Origin: Alphaproteobacteria bacterium
GTDB lineage: Bacteria; Pseudomonadota; Alphaproteobacteria; Rs-D84
Assembly: GCA_017964865.1 (NCBI GenBank)
Contig: JAGCRE010000045.1
Coordinates: 1-9,843, forward strand
Reading direction: 5' to 3'
DNA: 9,843 nucleotides
Made by a program: the position numbers and the translations under genes. Every line of letters starts with the position of its first letter. Positions within the stretch are counted from its first letter, which is position 1. Of this stretch, positions 1 to 6,748 are shown in pieces. The notes below the pieces were generated by a model that searched no databases, was not told the origin of the DNA, and saw only the letters and a program-made list of their open reading frames with translations.

Positions 1-225
1 AAAACCCGGTCCGGCAACATTTGCGTCGGCAACAAAATCCAATTCGGCCAATTTACCAACCAATTCATTTGCCAATTCGCGTGGGTTTTTGCCGGCACTT
101 TTTGCCATAACCATTGCGGCAATTGTTGCAAAATCGCCAAATTCACGATTGCGTGGCGATTCCAGGTTGACGTTCATACCCAACTTTTCATTTACTTTTT
201 CAGATACATATTTATAAAGATTCAT
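1..225 (-). CDS. argS: Arginyl-tRNA synthetase, N-terminal part (runs off the left edge)
   Basis: Cytoplasmic enzyme that charges tRNA-Arg with arginine using ATP. Only the first 75 residues lie in the window. They match the ArgS N-terminal additional domain: the segment GDFATIAAMVMAK (residues 30-42), then NPRELANELV (47-56) and VAGPGF (70-75) follow the family pattern of GDFAT-AAM-LAK, a PREIA-like helix and AGPGF. The catalytic HIGH and KMSK motifs lie beyond the edge. ATG at 225 has a GGGG stretch about 10 nt upstream (235-238) as a modest ribosome-binding site. It starts 19 nt after the stop of the sensor-kinase gene on the same strand, so it is probably the last known member of the two-component operon, with no terminator visible between them. 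The family call is strong; the completeness of the gene cannot be judged. Confidence 0.9.
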   Translation of the reverse strand, partial: MNLYKYVSEKVNEKLGMNVNLESPRNREFGDFATIAAMVMAKSAGKNPRELANELVGKLAELDFVADANVAGPGF

Positions 226-244
226 TTTTTATAACCCCATACAA

Positions 245-1525
245 TTAAATCGGTAATACAACACGCACACGCAGACCGCCCATATCACTGTTTTCCAGGA
301 ATATCTGGCCACCATGATTTTCAATGGCCGTCTGGGCAATCGACAACCCCAAACCTGTTCCACCAGTGTCCGCCCCACGTGCATCATCCAAACGGACAAA
401 CGGACGCATTGCATCGGCTTTTTTATTGTCTGGGATACCTGGACCGTCATCTTCAATAATGATTTCGACCTGGTCTTCGGTGTCGTGTTCGGTTATTTTG
501 ATTGTTGATTTAGCATACCGGGCTGCGTTTTCAATAATGTTTGCAAACGCACGTGCCAACGCCATTGGGCGGGCATAGAACTGGGCCGGGGTATCTGGAA
601 AATCGGTAATAATTTCTTTGTTCGGTGCCGCATCGCGGGCGGTGCGTATCAACATAGATGTTAATTCGGTAACCTGCTCTATTTCTGGCATTTCACCGCG
701 GGCAAACGCCAAATAGCCGTTCACCATTTCCGTCATACGGTCGATATCGCGTAACAAATCGTCGGGTTTAGCATCGCCAGATTCGACGGCAATACGCATC
801 CGGGCAAGCGGTGATTTCAAATCGTGACTGACCGCATTTAACATATCTGTTCTGGTGCGATTATACCGATCCAGGCGTTCTTTCATTGTAATCATTGCTG
901 TGGCGGCTTCGCGAATTTCACGTGAACCTGATGGCTTGAAACCGGGGGCATCCAAACCGCGACCAAACCGATTTGCCGCTTTGGCGATGGCACGAATGCT
1001 GCGTGTATGGGCAATCAAAAATGGCGTAACCAGAATACCAACGATTAACAATGAACCAAATAACCAGATTAAGAAAACCTCTGTGCTGGTGGAATATATG
1101 CGGTGCATAGATGTGCTAAATGTTACAATTTTGTCGTTGTTTGTTGGAACATCGATAAATACCAAACGCTTTCCGCGGTCAATATCTATGTTTGCACGCT
1201 GGGACAGTCTGTATTTTAACTGGGACGATAATGGACCGGCCTCAATTGCATGGTTGTTATCATGACGTGGTCGTTTTAATTCGTCATGCACCGAAACATT
1301 GACCCCTGTTTCGCGTGACATTGTGGCCAAGGCGTTTTCATCACCTTCGTTCACAAATTTCATCATTGTAGAAATTTCGCCCGCCAATGAACGTGCCATT
1401 GTTGCATGAACGCGATCCCAGTGATTATCAAAAAACACACTGGCAACAATGGTTAATGCAATTACCAACGGCACTAATATTAATAAAATCGTCCGGGCAA
1501 GAAAACTGCGTGGCGTTAACTTCAT
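245..1525 (-). CDS. EnvZ-like membrane sensor histidine kinase
   Basis: Inner-membrane sensor kinase, 426 residues from ATG 1525. Membrane segments lie at about 11-32 and 149-172, with a periplasmic sensor region of roughly 115 residues between them. A HAMP linker follows (about 173-225). The dimerisation helix carries the phosphoacceptor in VSHDLKSPL (His234). The ATPase domain shows the N box NIIENAARY (about 329-337), the G1 box DDGPGIP (about 359-365) and the G2 box GGTGLGLSIA (about 388-397), so all catalytic motifs are present. FFDNHWD just after the first membrane segment is typical of alphaproteobacterial EnvZ-like kinases. An in-frame GTG at 1534 would add three residues, but it lies inside the Shine-Dalgarno AAAGGTG (1532-1538), which is 6 nt from the ATG, so the ATG is preferred. 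The gene lies 21 nt after its response regulator and certainly pairs with it. The stimulus is unknown; osmotic or envelope sensing is inference. Confidence 0.92.
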   Translation of the reverse strand: MKLTPRSFLARTILLILVPLVIALTIVASVFFDNHWDRVHATMARSLAGEISTMMKFVNEGDENALATMSRETGVNVSVHDELKRPRHDNNHAIEAGPLSSQLKYRLSQRANIDIDRGKRLVFIDVPTNNDKIVTFSTSMHRIYSTSTEVFLIWLFGSLLIVGILVTPFLIAHTRSIRAIAKAANRFGRGLDAPGFKPSGSREIREAATAMITMKERLDRYNRTRTDMLNAVSHDLKSPLARMRIAVESGDAKPDDLLRDIDRMTEMVNGYLAFARGEMPEIEQVTELTSMLIRTARDAAPNKEIITDFPDTPAQFYARPMALARAFANIIENAARYAKSTIKITEHDTEDQVEIIIEDDGPGIPDNKKADAMRPFVRLDDARGADTGGTGLGLSIAQTAIENHGGQIFLENSDMGGLRVRVVLPI

Positions 1526-1546
1526 TTTAATCACCTTTGTATGGTT

Positions 1547-2182
1547 TTATTCGTGCGTGGTTTGGTCAATAAGTTTATAGCCATGCCCACGAACGGTTAT
1601 TATATCTAAATTAGATAATACACCATTTAATTTCGCACGCAAGCGTTTTGCGACCATTGGTGATGCCGGGGCAATATTGCCGATTGGCGACGTTAACATT
1701 TGTAATAACTTCTTTTCTTCGCCCGACAGCATAAATATACGTGCATTTTTTGGTGAATCACCAATAAAAAATTCATTGTCTGCGAATATTAAACCATGTG
1801 GCATCGTTGATACAGACTGTGAATTTTTAAGAATATTGTTCAGTCGCAATACTAATTCGCGTAATTGAAATGGTTTGCCCAGATAATCGTTTGCACCAAC
1901 CGACAGACCCGCAATAGAATTTTCCGCCCCCGTCATCGCAGTCAGCATTAAAACCGGGGTCATATCACCGCGTGCCCGTAAATCGCCCAAAAACGTCAGG
2001 CCATCAATACCCGTCATCATACGGTCCAAGATAATTCCGTCAACACGAATACGGGCCATTATGTTGGCTGCGTCTTCGGCAGATGTTGCAGAAATAACAT
2101 TGAAACCTTCGCCCCGCAATCCACGTGCAATTGCACTGTTTAACACATTATCGTCATCAACAACAAGAATTGTCTTATTCAT
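1547..2182 (-). CDS. OmpR-family response regulator with shortened winged helix
   Basis: Cytoplasmic transcription regulator, 211 residues, partner of the kinase immediately downstream. The receiver domain (about 1-119) is complete: acidic pocket Asp9-Asp11, phosphoacceptor Asp53 in IILDRMMTGIDG, Thr81 and Lys103 in GKPF. The common DRMMPGMDG loop has Thr57 in place of Pro. The C-terminal part (about 130-205) is a winged helix ending in the family-typical ITVRGHGYKL, with recognition-helix-like sequence VAKRLRAKL. Between the first helix (LSGEEKKLLQML) and that helix there are only about 13 residues. OmpR/PhoB proteins normally carry a second helix and a transactivation loop there, so about 15-20 residues appear to be missing. 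The start lies 3 nt after the stop of the secreted-protein gene and has no good Shine-Dalgarno sequence, so translation is probably coupled. The targets are unknown. Confidence 0.9.
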   Translation of the reverse strand: MNKTILVVDDDNVLNSAIARGLRGEGFNVISATSAEDAANIMARIRVDGIILDRMMTGIDGLTFLGDLRARGDMTPVLMLTAMTGAENSIAGLSVGANDYLGKPFQLRELVLRLNNILKNSQSVSTMPHGLIFADNEFFIGDSPKNARIFMLSGEEKKLLQMLTSPIGNIAPASPMVAKRLRAKLNGVLSNLDIITVRGHGYKLIDQTTHE

Positions 2183-2185
2183 TTG

Positions 2186-3097
2186 TTATTTTTGTAATGG
2201 TTCAACCGCGTATTCGCCCGGCTGGATTGTTTGCATGGCTGATTCATCGGTATCACCGTCCAGAACGGTGCGGAAACGCATGCCAGCGGTCGTAAATTCT
2301 GTTTTGAATAAAGCGTATCCAGTGCCACCGCCAGTGGTTGGACCCTGCATACCCAATGAATAATATCCACCCAAGATGCCATAGTCTAAATCGATATAAT
2401 CGATACTGACCAGCAATGAAACGTTGCTGCGGCCGTCACTTGTCATATTGCACGAAAATTCGCGATTTGACAAAGTTGCCTGGGAATTAATTGGAACGAC
2501 AATATCCATAATTGTTGGTTCACATGTGCGTGCAACACCGTTCACCAAGAATTCATAGGTCATACCAACAACGGCCTTGGACAGACCGGTTGAAACGTTA
2601 ACCTGGGAAATTGTTGCCTTTGGTATTTTAACCAATGCGTTTGCAATGCCACTGCGGACCGGGAAAGAAATGCCCGATTGCAAACAGTCACGTGAAAACG
2701 GGTCTGCTTCACATATATATACACGCGAATGTGCGTTCATCATAAACATATTGGCAAGGCTGTTGAATAAAAACGTGCGTGTAATACGGTCGTTCAATTT
2801 TGTGCAACCGAAATTACGGCAAATAATCATTGGACGGTCGGCAAAAGTTACCCCGGGATGACGTGTAACTTCGGCCTGACGCGTGTCAACAATGTTCTGA
2901 TCGTAATTCAAACTGTCGGCACGTTGCATAAATTCAGATTCTGGAATAAAGTTCGGGTCATCTGGGTATGCATAGTATGATTGAACCGGTGTTTCGGTGT
3001 AAATTGTTTGAAAATTTTCATAAACTTGCGTTTCCGCAGCATATGCATTAATTGCACAGAAAGCCGTTAAAACCGCTATAAAATGTAGTTTGGACAT
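2186..3097 (-). CDS. Secreted six-cysteine protein of unknown function
   Basis: I do not recognise this 303-residue protein. It begins with a clear Sec signal peptide: a short basic start, a hydrophobic core at about 6-17, and a likely cut after AYA at residue 20. Cys14 is inside the core and is not a lipobox, so it is probably soluble in the periplasm or exported rather than a lipoprotein. The mature part has six cysteines (93, 98, 129, 138, 192, 216), an even number that could form three disulfides. The N-terminal stretch (about 25-60) is rich in Tyr and Pro. A Gly-rich stretch, GPTTGGGTG, lies at 252-260. There are no obvious enzyme motifs or later membrane segments. ATG 3097 has AAAGG 7 nt upstream. 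It is the first gene of the minus-strand operon and ends 3 nt before the response-regulator gene, so it could be a signal protein, an accessory sensor or a target of the two-component pair; that role is inference. Confidence 0.75.
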   Translation of the reverse strand: MSKLHFIAVLTAFCAINAYAAETQVYENFQTIYTETPVQSYYAYPDDPNFIPESEFMQRADSLNYDQNIVDTRQAEVTRHPGVTFADRPMIICRNFGCTKLNDRITRTFLFNSLANMFMMNAHSRVYICEADPFSRDCLQSGISFPVRSGIANALVKIPKATISQVNVSTGLSKAVVGMTYEFLVNGVARTCEPTIMDIVVPINSQATLSNREFSCNMTSDGRSNVSLLVSIDYIDLDYGILGGYYSLGMQGPTTGGGTGYALFKTEFTTAGMRFRTVLDGDTDESAMQTIQPGEYAVEPLQK

Positions 3098-3123
3098 GGC
3101 AAAACCTTTTATCTCTCAGGCAA

Positions 3124-3153
3124 AGTTTAGAACAATTATGGGCTTTATGTCAA
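3124..3153 (-). promoter_or_regulatory. Probable sigma-70 promoter of the minus-strand operon
   Basis: Read on the minus strand, a perfect TTGACA -35 box (3148-3153) is followed after 18 nt by a TAAACT -10 box (3124-3129). It lies 27 nt upstream of the ATG at 3097 and would transcribe the secreted protein, the regulator, the kinase and argS. No operator repeat was recognised. The assignment rests on box matches and position only. Confidence 0.55.
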
Positions 3154-3167
3154 AACAAAAATTTTTA

Positions 3168-3197
3168 TTGAAAATTGGGTAATGTTTGTTCTATAAA
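3168..3197 (+). promoter_or_regulatory. Probable sigma-70 promoter of the plus-strand operon
   Basis: TTGAAA (3168-3173) and TATAAA (3192-3197) are separated by 18 nt and lie upstream of the start at 3239; CATAAT at 3203-3208 is an alternative -10 box. This promoter is back-to-back with the minus-strand promoter: the two -35 boxes are 14 nt apart, so one bound regulator could affect both units. It probably drives the hydrolase-like gene, ruvB and onward. The call is by motif only. Confidence 0.45.
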
Positions 3198-3238
3198 TAC
3201 GACATAATGGAAAAGTAGCAATACCAGGAAGGTGTAAA

Positions 3239-3898
3239 ATGGTTGATATTATAATTACTGGCGAAGCGGGTAAATTACACGCTGTCTATCACAAATCAGA
3301 TGAACCTGCGGCACCGTTGGCGGTTGTGCTGTCGGGAAATCCACGTCAAAAGCATCATATGAATGACCGTGTTTCGTATGCAATGTTTCGTGCATTTATG
3401 GATATTGGTTTTTCGGTTGTGCGGTTTAACTATCGCGGTGTTAATGATTCCGAAGGGGCACTTGGCACCACAAGTGAGAATATGTTAGATATCGCAACGG
3501 TAATTGACTGGATTCAAAATAAAAACGAAGACAGTGATAAAATCTGGCTTGCGGGGCATGGTTTGGGTGCGTGGTATGTATTACAAGCAATGATGCGTCG
3601 GCCAGAGGTGTCGGGTTTTGCACTGGTATCACCAGATTCTTCAATATCGGACTTTGCGTTCTTGTCGCCACGACCAAATCGCGGATTGTTACTCCAGGGG
3701 GCCGCAGAACCAGACGATGCCAAAGATTTTTCAACACACCTGACCCAGGTATTAAAGAAACAGGCACAAATCAAATTGGAAACGATTCGTGTTAAAAATG
3801 CAGATGCAGAATATTCACAACCGGCGGATTTACGTCAAATGTATAATGATTTAAAGGCGTATGTCGGTCGAGAAAATGCCGAAGACAAGTTGTTGTAA
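3239..3898 (+). CDS. Alpha/beta-hydrolase-fold protein, catalytic residues lost
   Basis: A 219-residue cytoplasmic protein resembling COG2945-type alpha/beta hydrolases. Fold landmarks are clear: [17 protein letters not shown] (52-68), the nucleophile-elbow strand [12 protein letters not shown] (101-112), [10 protein letters not shown] (118-127) and [10 protein letters not shown] (137-146). The family elbow is G-F-S-F-G, but here it is GHGLG, with Gly108 (codon GGT at 3560) where the nucleophilic Ser belongs. The usual Asp in a GDKD-like motif aligns with GAAEPDD (154-160), and the usual NHFF histidine aligns with KNADAEY (186-192), so acid and base also appear to be missing. The oxyanion HPHP segment is replaced by SGNPRQ (32-37). 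The reading frame is intact and the Shine-Dalgarno is strong (AGGAAGGTG, 3226-3234), which argues for a maintained non-enzymatic protein. Its stop is 1 nt before ruvB. The fold call is firm; the function is unknown. Confidence 0.8.
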   Translation: MVDIIITGEAGKLHAVYHKSDEPAAPLAVVLSGNPRQKHHMNDRVSYAMFRAFMDIGFSVVRFNYRGVNDSEGALGTTSENMLDIATVIDWIQNKNEDSDKIWLAGHGLGAWYVLQAMMRRPEVSGFALVSPDSSISDFAFLSPRPNRGLLLQGAAEPDDAKDFSTHLTQVLKKQAQIKLETIRVKNADAEYSQPADLRQMYNDLKAYVGRENAEDKLL

Positions 3899-3899
3899 T

Positions 3900-4889
3900 A
3901 TGAACCAAAACGAAAGATTTTTAGATCCAACAATTCCAGATGAAATGGCGGCGACGATTCGTCCCAAAACTTTGGCGGACTTTATTGGTCATGAAAGTTT
4001 GAAACAAAACCTGTCGGTGTTTATTGCCGGGGCACGTTCGCGTGGCGAGGCAATGGACCACGTGTTGCTTTATGGCCCCCCGGGATTGGGAAAAACAACA
4101 CTGGCACACATTATTGCAAATGAACTGGGGACAAATTTCCGCACAACAGCGGCCCCAATGTTAACCAAACAAGGTGATTTGGCAGCAATTTTGACGACGC
4201 TGGAACCAATGGATGTTTTGTTCATTGATGAAATTCATCGTTTGCCAACCGCTATTGAAGAAGTTTTGTATTCCGCAATGGAAGATTTCAAATTGGACAT
4301 AATGCTGGGCGAAGGTCCGTCGGCAAAAAGTGTTCGAATTGACCTGCCCCCGTTCACGTTGGTGGGTGCGACAACACGTACCGGGTTATTGTCGAATCCG
4401 TTGCGTGACAGATTTGGAATCGATTTGCGTTTGTCTTTTTATTCGCCATCTGATTTGGCAAAAATTATAAAACGCAGTGCGGGTATTTTAGGAACAGAAA
4501 TTGATGATGATGCGGCATTAAAGTTGGCACACAGTTCACGTGGCACACCACGTATCGCGAACAGATTGTTAAAGCGTGCACGCGATTTTGCGGCGGCAAC
4601 CAAGACGGCAAAAATCACATTGGACACCGTTAAAACCGCCCTTTTCCAGTTACACATTGACGCGTGTGGTTTGGATGAAATTGATCGTGAATATATGACG
4701 GTTATTATTCGGCACTATGCTGGTGGGCCGGTTGGAATTGATAATTTGGCGGCGGCATTGTCGGAACCCGCAGACACAATCGAAGATGTTATTGAACCAT
4801 ACCTGATGCAACTTGGGTTCATACAACGCACACCGCGTGGACGTATTGTAACCGAAATGGGGTACGAGCATTTGGGACTTAAAAAATGA
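3900..4889 (+). CDS. ruvB: Holliday junction branch-migration ATPase RuvB
   Basis: RuvB forms hexameric rings that, with RuvA, drive branch migration of Holliday junctions during recombination repair. The 329-residue protein has a normal length and all AAA+ motifs: [10 protein letters not shown] (21-30), Walker [10 protein letters not shown] (59-67), Walker B IDEIHR (109-114), sensor 1 GATTRTG (156-162), the arginine-finger region LRDRFG (168-173) and sensor 2 [13 protein letters not shown] (214-226). The C-terminal winged helix has the family-typical [15 protein letters not shown] and RTPRGR. ATG 3900 is chosen because the family starts a few residues before the ERF/ERL segment; an upstream in-frame ATG at 3861 would overlap the previous gene by 38 nt. 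ruvC and ruvA, often just upstream in proteobacteria, are not in this window; the hydrolase-like gene takes that place. It overlaps the next gene by ATGA (4886-4889). Confidence 0.97.
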   Translation: MNQNERFLDPTIPDEMAATIRPKTLADFIGHESLKQNLSVFIAGARSRGEAMDHVLLYGPPGLGKTTLAHIIANELGTNFRTTAAPMLTKQGDLAAILTTLEPMDVLFIDEIHRLPTAIEEVLYSAMEDFKLDIMLGEGPSAKSVRIDLPPFTLVGATTRTGLLSNPLRDRFGIDLRLSFYSPSDLAKIIKRSAGILGTEIDDDAALKLAHSSRGTPRIANRLLKRARDFAAATKTAKITLDTVKTALFQLHIDACGLDEIDREYMTVIIRHYAGGPVGIDNLAAALSEPADTIEDVIEPYLMQLGFIQRTPRGRIVTEMGYEHLGLKK

Positions 4890-5509
4890 CAGTTGCAAAA
4901 AATTTAACTGATTTCTTTACAATATCGGAACGACTGGAATGTGAACCACGTTTGACCCGTATGTCAAATGGTGGTCCCCAGGCGGTTGCGTCGCATTCGT
5001 GGAATATGATTATGATGGCGATTGCATTGCGGCCCCATCTTAAAAATCCCGTTAATATGGAAAGCGTTATGGAATTGTGTGCCATCCATGACTTGCCCGA
5101 AGCGATAGCCCACGATGTCCCATTACACGAACAGACAGACGAAATCAAAACGCAAAAGCATAATGATGAAGAAAATGCTGTAAATTCAATCAATAATTTA
5201 TTGCAAGACGAACATATAATTGCCCGGTTTAATGAATATGAATTACGTGAATCACCAGAATCCAGATTGGTAAAATTATTGGATGTTTTGGATACAGGGG
5301 TCCAACATTTGTGTGCCAAAGATTTGTCATACGTTGGCACGTTTCGTGATAATTTTTATTGGAAATTATTCTTTTCAGATTCTTTTGCATCTGCTTTTGA
5401 TTATGAACCGATATTGCGGGCGGTTTATGACGAAATTCGGGAACGTGTAAAATCGCGTTTGAAACAAGAATTAGGTATTGATGCAACAATTTTTATGGAT
5501 AAAAAATGA
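4886..5509 (+). CDS. HD-domain phosphohydrolase (YfbR-like, COG1896 type)
   Basis: A 207-residue cytoplasmic metal-dependent phosphohydrolase. The HD-family ligands can be read in order: His37 in VASHSWNM, His68-Asp69 in AIHDLPEA, and Asp133 in LVKLLDVLD. The additional Asp77 in AIAHDVPL matches the conserved Asp of the YfbR group. That group includes E. coli YfbR, a 5'-deoxynucleotidase, so dephosphorylation of nucleotides is a reasonable guess, but the substrate cannot be read from the sequence. There is no signal peptide or membrane segment. The start overlaps the ruvB stop and the end overlaps the ybgC start, both as ATGA, so translation is coupled on both sides. This gene is an insertion relative to the common ruvB–ybgC arrangement. 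Confidence 0.82.
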   Translation: MTVAKNLTDFFTISERLECEPRLTRMSNGGPQAVASHSWNMIMMAIALRPHLKNPVNMESVMELCAIHDLPEAIAHDVPLHEQTDEIKTQKHNDEENAVNSINNLLQDEHIIARFNEYELRESPESRLVKLLDVLDTGVQHLCAKDLSYVGTFRDNFYWKLFFSDSFASAFDYEPILRAVYDEIRERVKSRLKQELGIDATIFMDKK

Positions 5510-5883
5510 AGATATTTAAATTTCCATTTTCAATCGCCTATTCCGACACTGATGCCGGTGGAATTGTTTATCATGGGCGGTATATTGAAATTGCCGAACG
5601 GGCAAGAATGGATATGATGCGTGGTATCAAATTGCCCAAAGATGATAAAGGTTTTGTCGTTCGGGAACTGCGTATTAAATATATTGTCCCGTTACAACTT
5701 GCCGATGATATTATTGTCGAAACAGAAATAACAAAGGTCGGTGGGGCATCGATGGATTTGCAACAAAAGTTCGTGCATGATAACACGATTTGTGCTATAA
5801 TGGACATCAAAGTGGCTTATATTGGTGCCGATATGCGTGCAAAACGAATACCGGAATCTGTATTGGGTCATCTGGATTCATAA
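5506..5883 (+). CDS. ybgC: Tol-associated acyl-CoA thioesterase YbgC
   Basis: A 125-residue hot-dog-fold thioesterase, about the usual family length of 130. The signature AYSDTDAGGIVYHGRY (11-26) followed by ERAR (31-34) closely matches the YbgC/4-hydroxybenzoyl-CoA thioesterase pattern. Asp16, the Asp of the DAGG element, is the expected catalytic residue. VRELRIKYIVPLQLADDIIV (50-69) is the typical central strand pair. YbgC hydrolyses acyl-CoA thioesters in the cytoplasm and is nearly always encoded with tol genes, linked to envelope and phospholipid functions. It starts within the stop of the HD gene and is followed 20 nt later by tolQ. The family call is secure; the physiological substrate is not. 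Confidence 0.93.
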   Translation: MKIFKFPFSIAYSDTDAGGIVYHGRYIEIAERARMDMMRGIKLPKDDKGFVVRELRIKYIVPLQLADDIIVETEITKVGGASMDLQQKFVHDNTICAIMDIKVAYIGADMRAKRIPESVLGHLDS

Positions 5884-5903
5884 AACAAGGAAAGGTTTTC
5901 AAA

Positions 5904-6344
5904 ATGAACAGTTTTTCTATGTGGTCGCTGTTTACCAGCGATTTTGTAACGGCAATTGCGTCAATTGTATTGGTTGTGTTTAGTGTAATGTCATGGGCGG
6001 TTATTATTGAAAAAATTCGTCTGTTTCGTGCCGTAAAGCGTAACAAACCAACGGGCGATGCAGATAAAGTGATTGTGCCGTATGATAAAAATTTATGGTT
6101 CTTGGCAATGGTTGCGGGCGTGTCAACGTTCATTGGTTTGTGTTGAACCGTATGGGGCGTTATGGATTCTTTCGCGGCAATTGGACTTAACCAATCGGTC
6201 AGTATTGGTGTTATTGCACCGGGTTTAGCGACCGCGTTGGGAACGACTGCACTGGGACTGGTTGCCGCAATACCTGCGGCCATTGGATACCAGGTGTTCA
6301 CCAAAAAAAGCGATGATTTGTATAATGATTTAGGTGGGAAATAA
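5904..6344 (+). pseudogene. tolQ: tolQ, trimmed and interrupted by an in-frame UGA
   Basis: TolQ is the inner-membrane channel component of the Tol motor. ATG 5904 has a good Shine-Dalgarno, AAGGAAAGG (5887-5895). The first part reads 80 residues: membrane segment 1 (about 15-36), WAVIIEKIRLF, then NLWFLAMV...FIGLC, which aligns with E. coli IPFLGTVG...YIGLF. The next codon is TGA (6144-6146) where the conserved Gly of GLFGTVWG belongs. The same frame continues with TVWGVMDSF, IAPGLATALGTTALGLVAAIPAAIGY (membrane segment 3) and stops at 6344. Even if UGA were read through, the product would be 146 residues, not about 230: roughly 80 residues of the cytoplasmic loop are replaced by about 17, and about 30 are missing from the C-terminus. 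ATG 6162 could start a second 60-residue piece. It is either a decayed gene, an assembly error, or a split minimal TolQ; I favour a broken gene. Confidence 0.75.
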
Positions 6345-6348
6345 TATT

Positions 6349-6747
6349 ATGTCCAGATTCAGACACAGTATGGATACCTTGATTCAATTAACACCAATGA
6401 TTGATGTTATGACGGTGTTGTTGGCGGTGTTTATGGTTACAACCCCAATGATGACGAACGGTATCAATTTGGACCTGCCCAGTGCGGGTCATTCGGCATT
6501 AAATGGAACCGACCACGCAATTCAAATAAGTGTCAATGCCAATGGTGAATACTTTTTGAATGAAATGAAGTTGGATGTTGATGATGTTGTAAAACGTGCA
6601 ATCGCGATGCGTGGCGAAAATCCGCAATTATCAATAATGATAAACGGTGATAAACATGCGGATTATGGTGCGGTTATGGTTGTTATGGGCAAATTAAAAG
6701 ATTCTGGGTTCCAACGTGTGGGCTTGCGAACAAAAGCAGAAAAATAA
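6349..6747 (+). CDS. tolR: TolR (ExbD/TolR family)
   Basis: A 132-residue inner-membrane protein of the Tol proton-driven motor, close to the usual 140. A cytoplasmic start (MSRFRHSMDTLIQLTP) is followed by one membrane segment (about 17-36) carrying Asp19 in TPMIDVMTVLLAVFMV, the Asp that works with TolQ in proton flow. The periplasmic domain includes IQISVNANGEYFLN (about 60-73) and ends with GFQRVGLRT, as the family does. ATG 6349 is preferred over the in-frame GTG 6334, because the GTG lies inside the Shine-Dalgarno AGGTGGGA (6332-6339). It starts 4 nt after the last tolQ stop. TolR is intact although its partner tolQ is broken, which is unexpected unless another TolQ/ExbB protein serves it. 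Confidence 0.93.
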   Translation: MSRFRHSMDTLIQLTPMIDVMTVLLAVFMVTTPMMTNGINLDLPSAGHSALNGTDHAIQISVNANGEYFLNEMKLDVDDVVKRAIAMRGENPQLSIMINGDKHADYGAVMVVMGKLKDSGFQRVGLRTKAEK

Positions 6748-6748
6748 A

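Noticed and set aside
855..1265. Plus-strand open frame of 136 codons
   Set aside because: It is antisense to the sensor kinase, whose domains are unmistakable; the frame has no recognisable motifs.
3861..3899. Upstream ATG extending ruvB by 13 residues
   Set aside because: It overlaps the preceding gene, and the extra residues (including two Cys) have no match in RuvB proteins; ATG 3900 fits the family start.
6141..6165. UGA in tolQ read as selenocysteine or as a reassigned sense codon
   Set aside because: A weak 5-bp hairpin (6148-6152 with 6161-6165) follows the UGA, but it does not resemble a bacterial SECIS, and a Sec in place of Gly in this membrane segment makes little sense. Reassignment to Trp or Gly is unlikely because ruvB and the HD gene end at UGA at the expected family length and all conserved Trp codons seen are UGG.
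6716..6748. ATG giving tolA an 11-residue extension inside tolR
   Set aside because: It overlaps the end of tolR by 32 nt. GTG 6749 right after the tolR stop is the simpler start.
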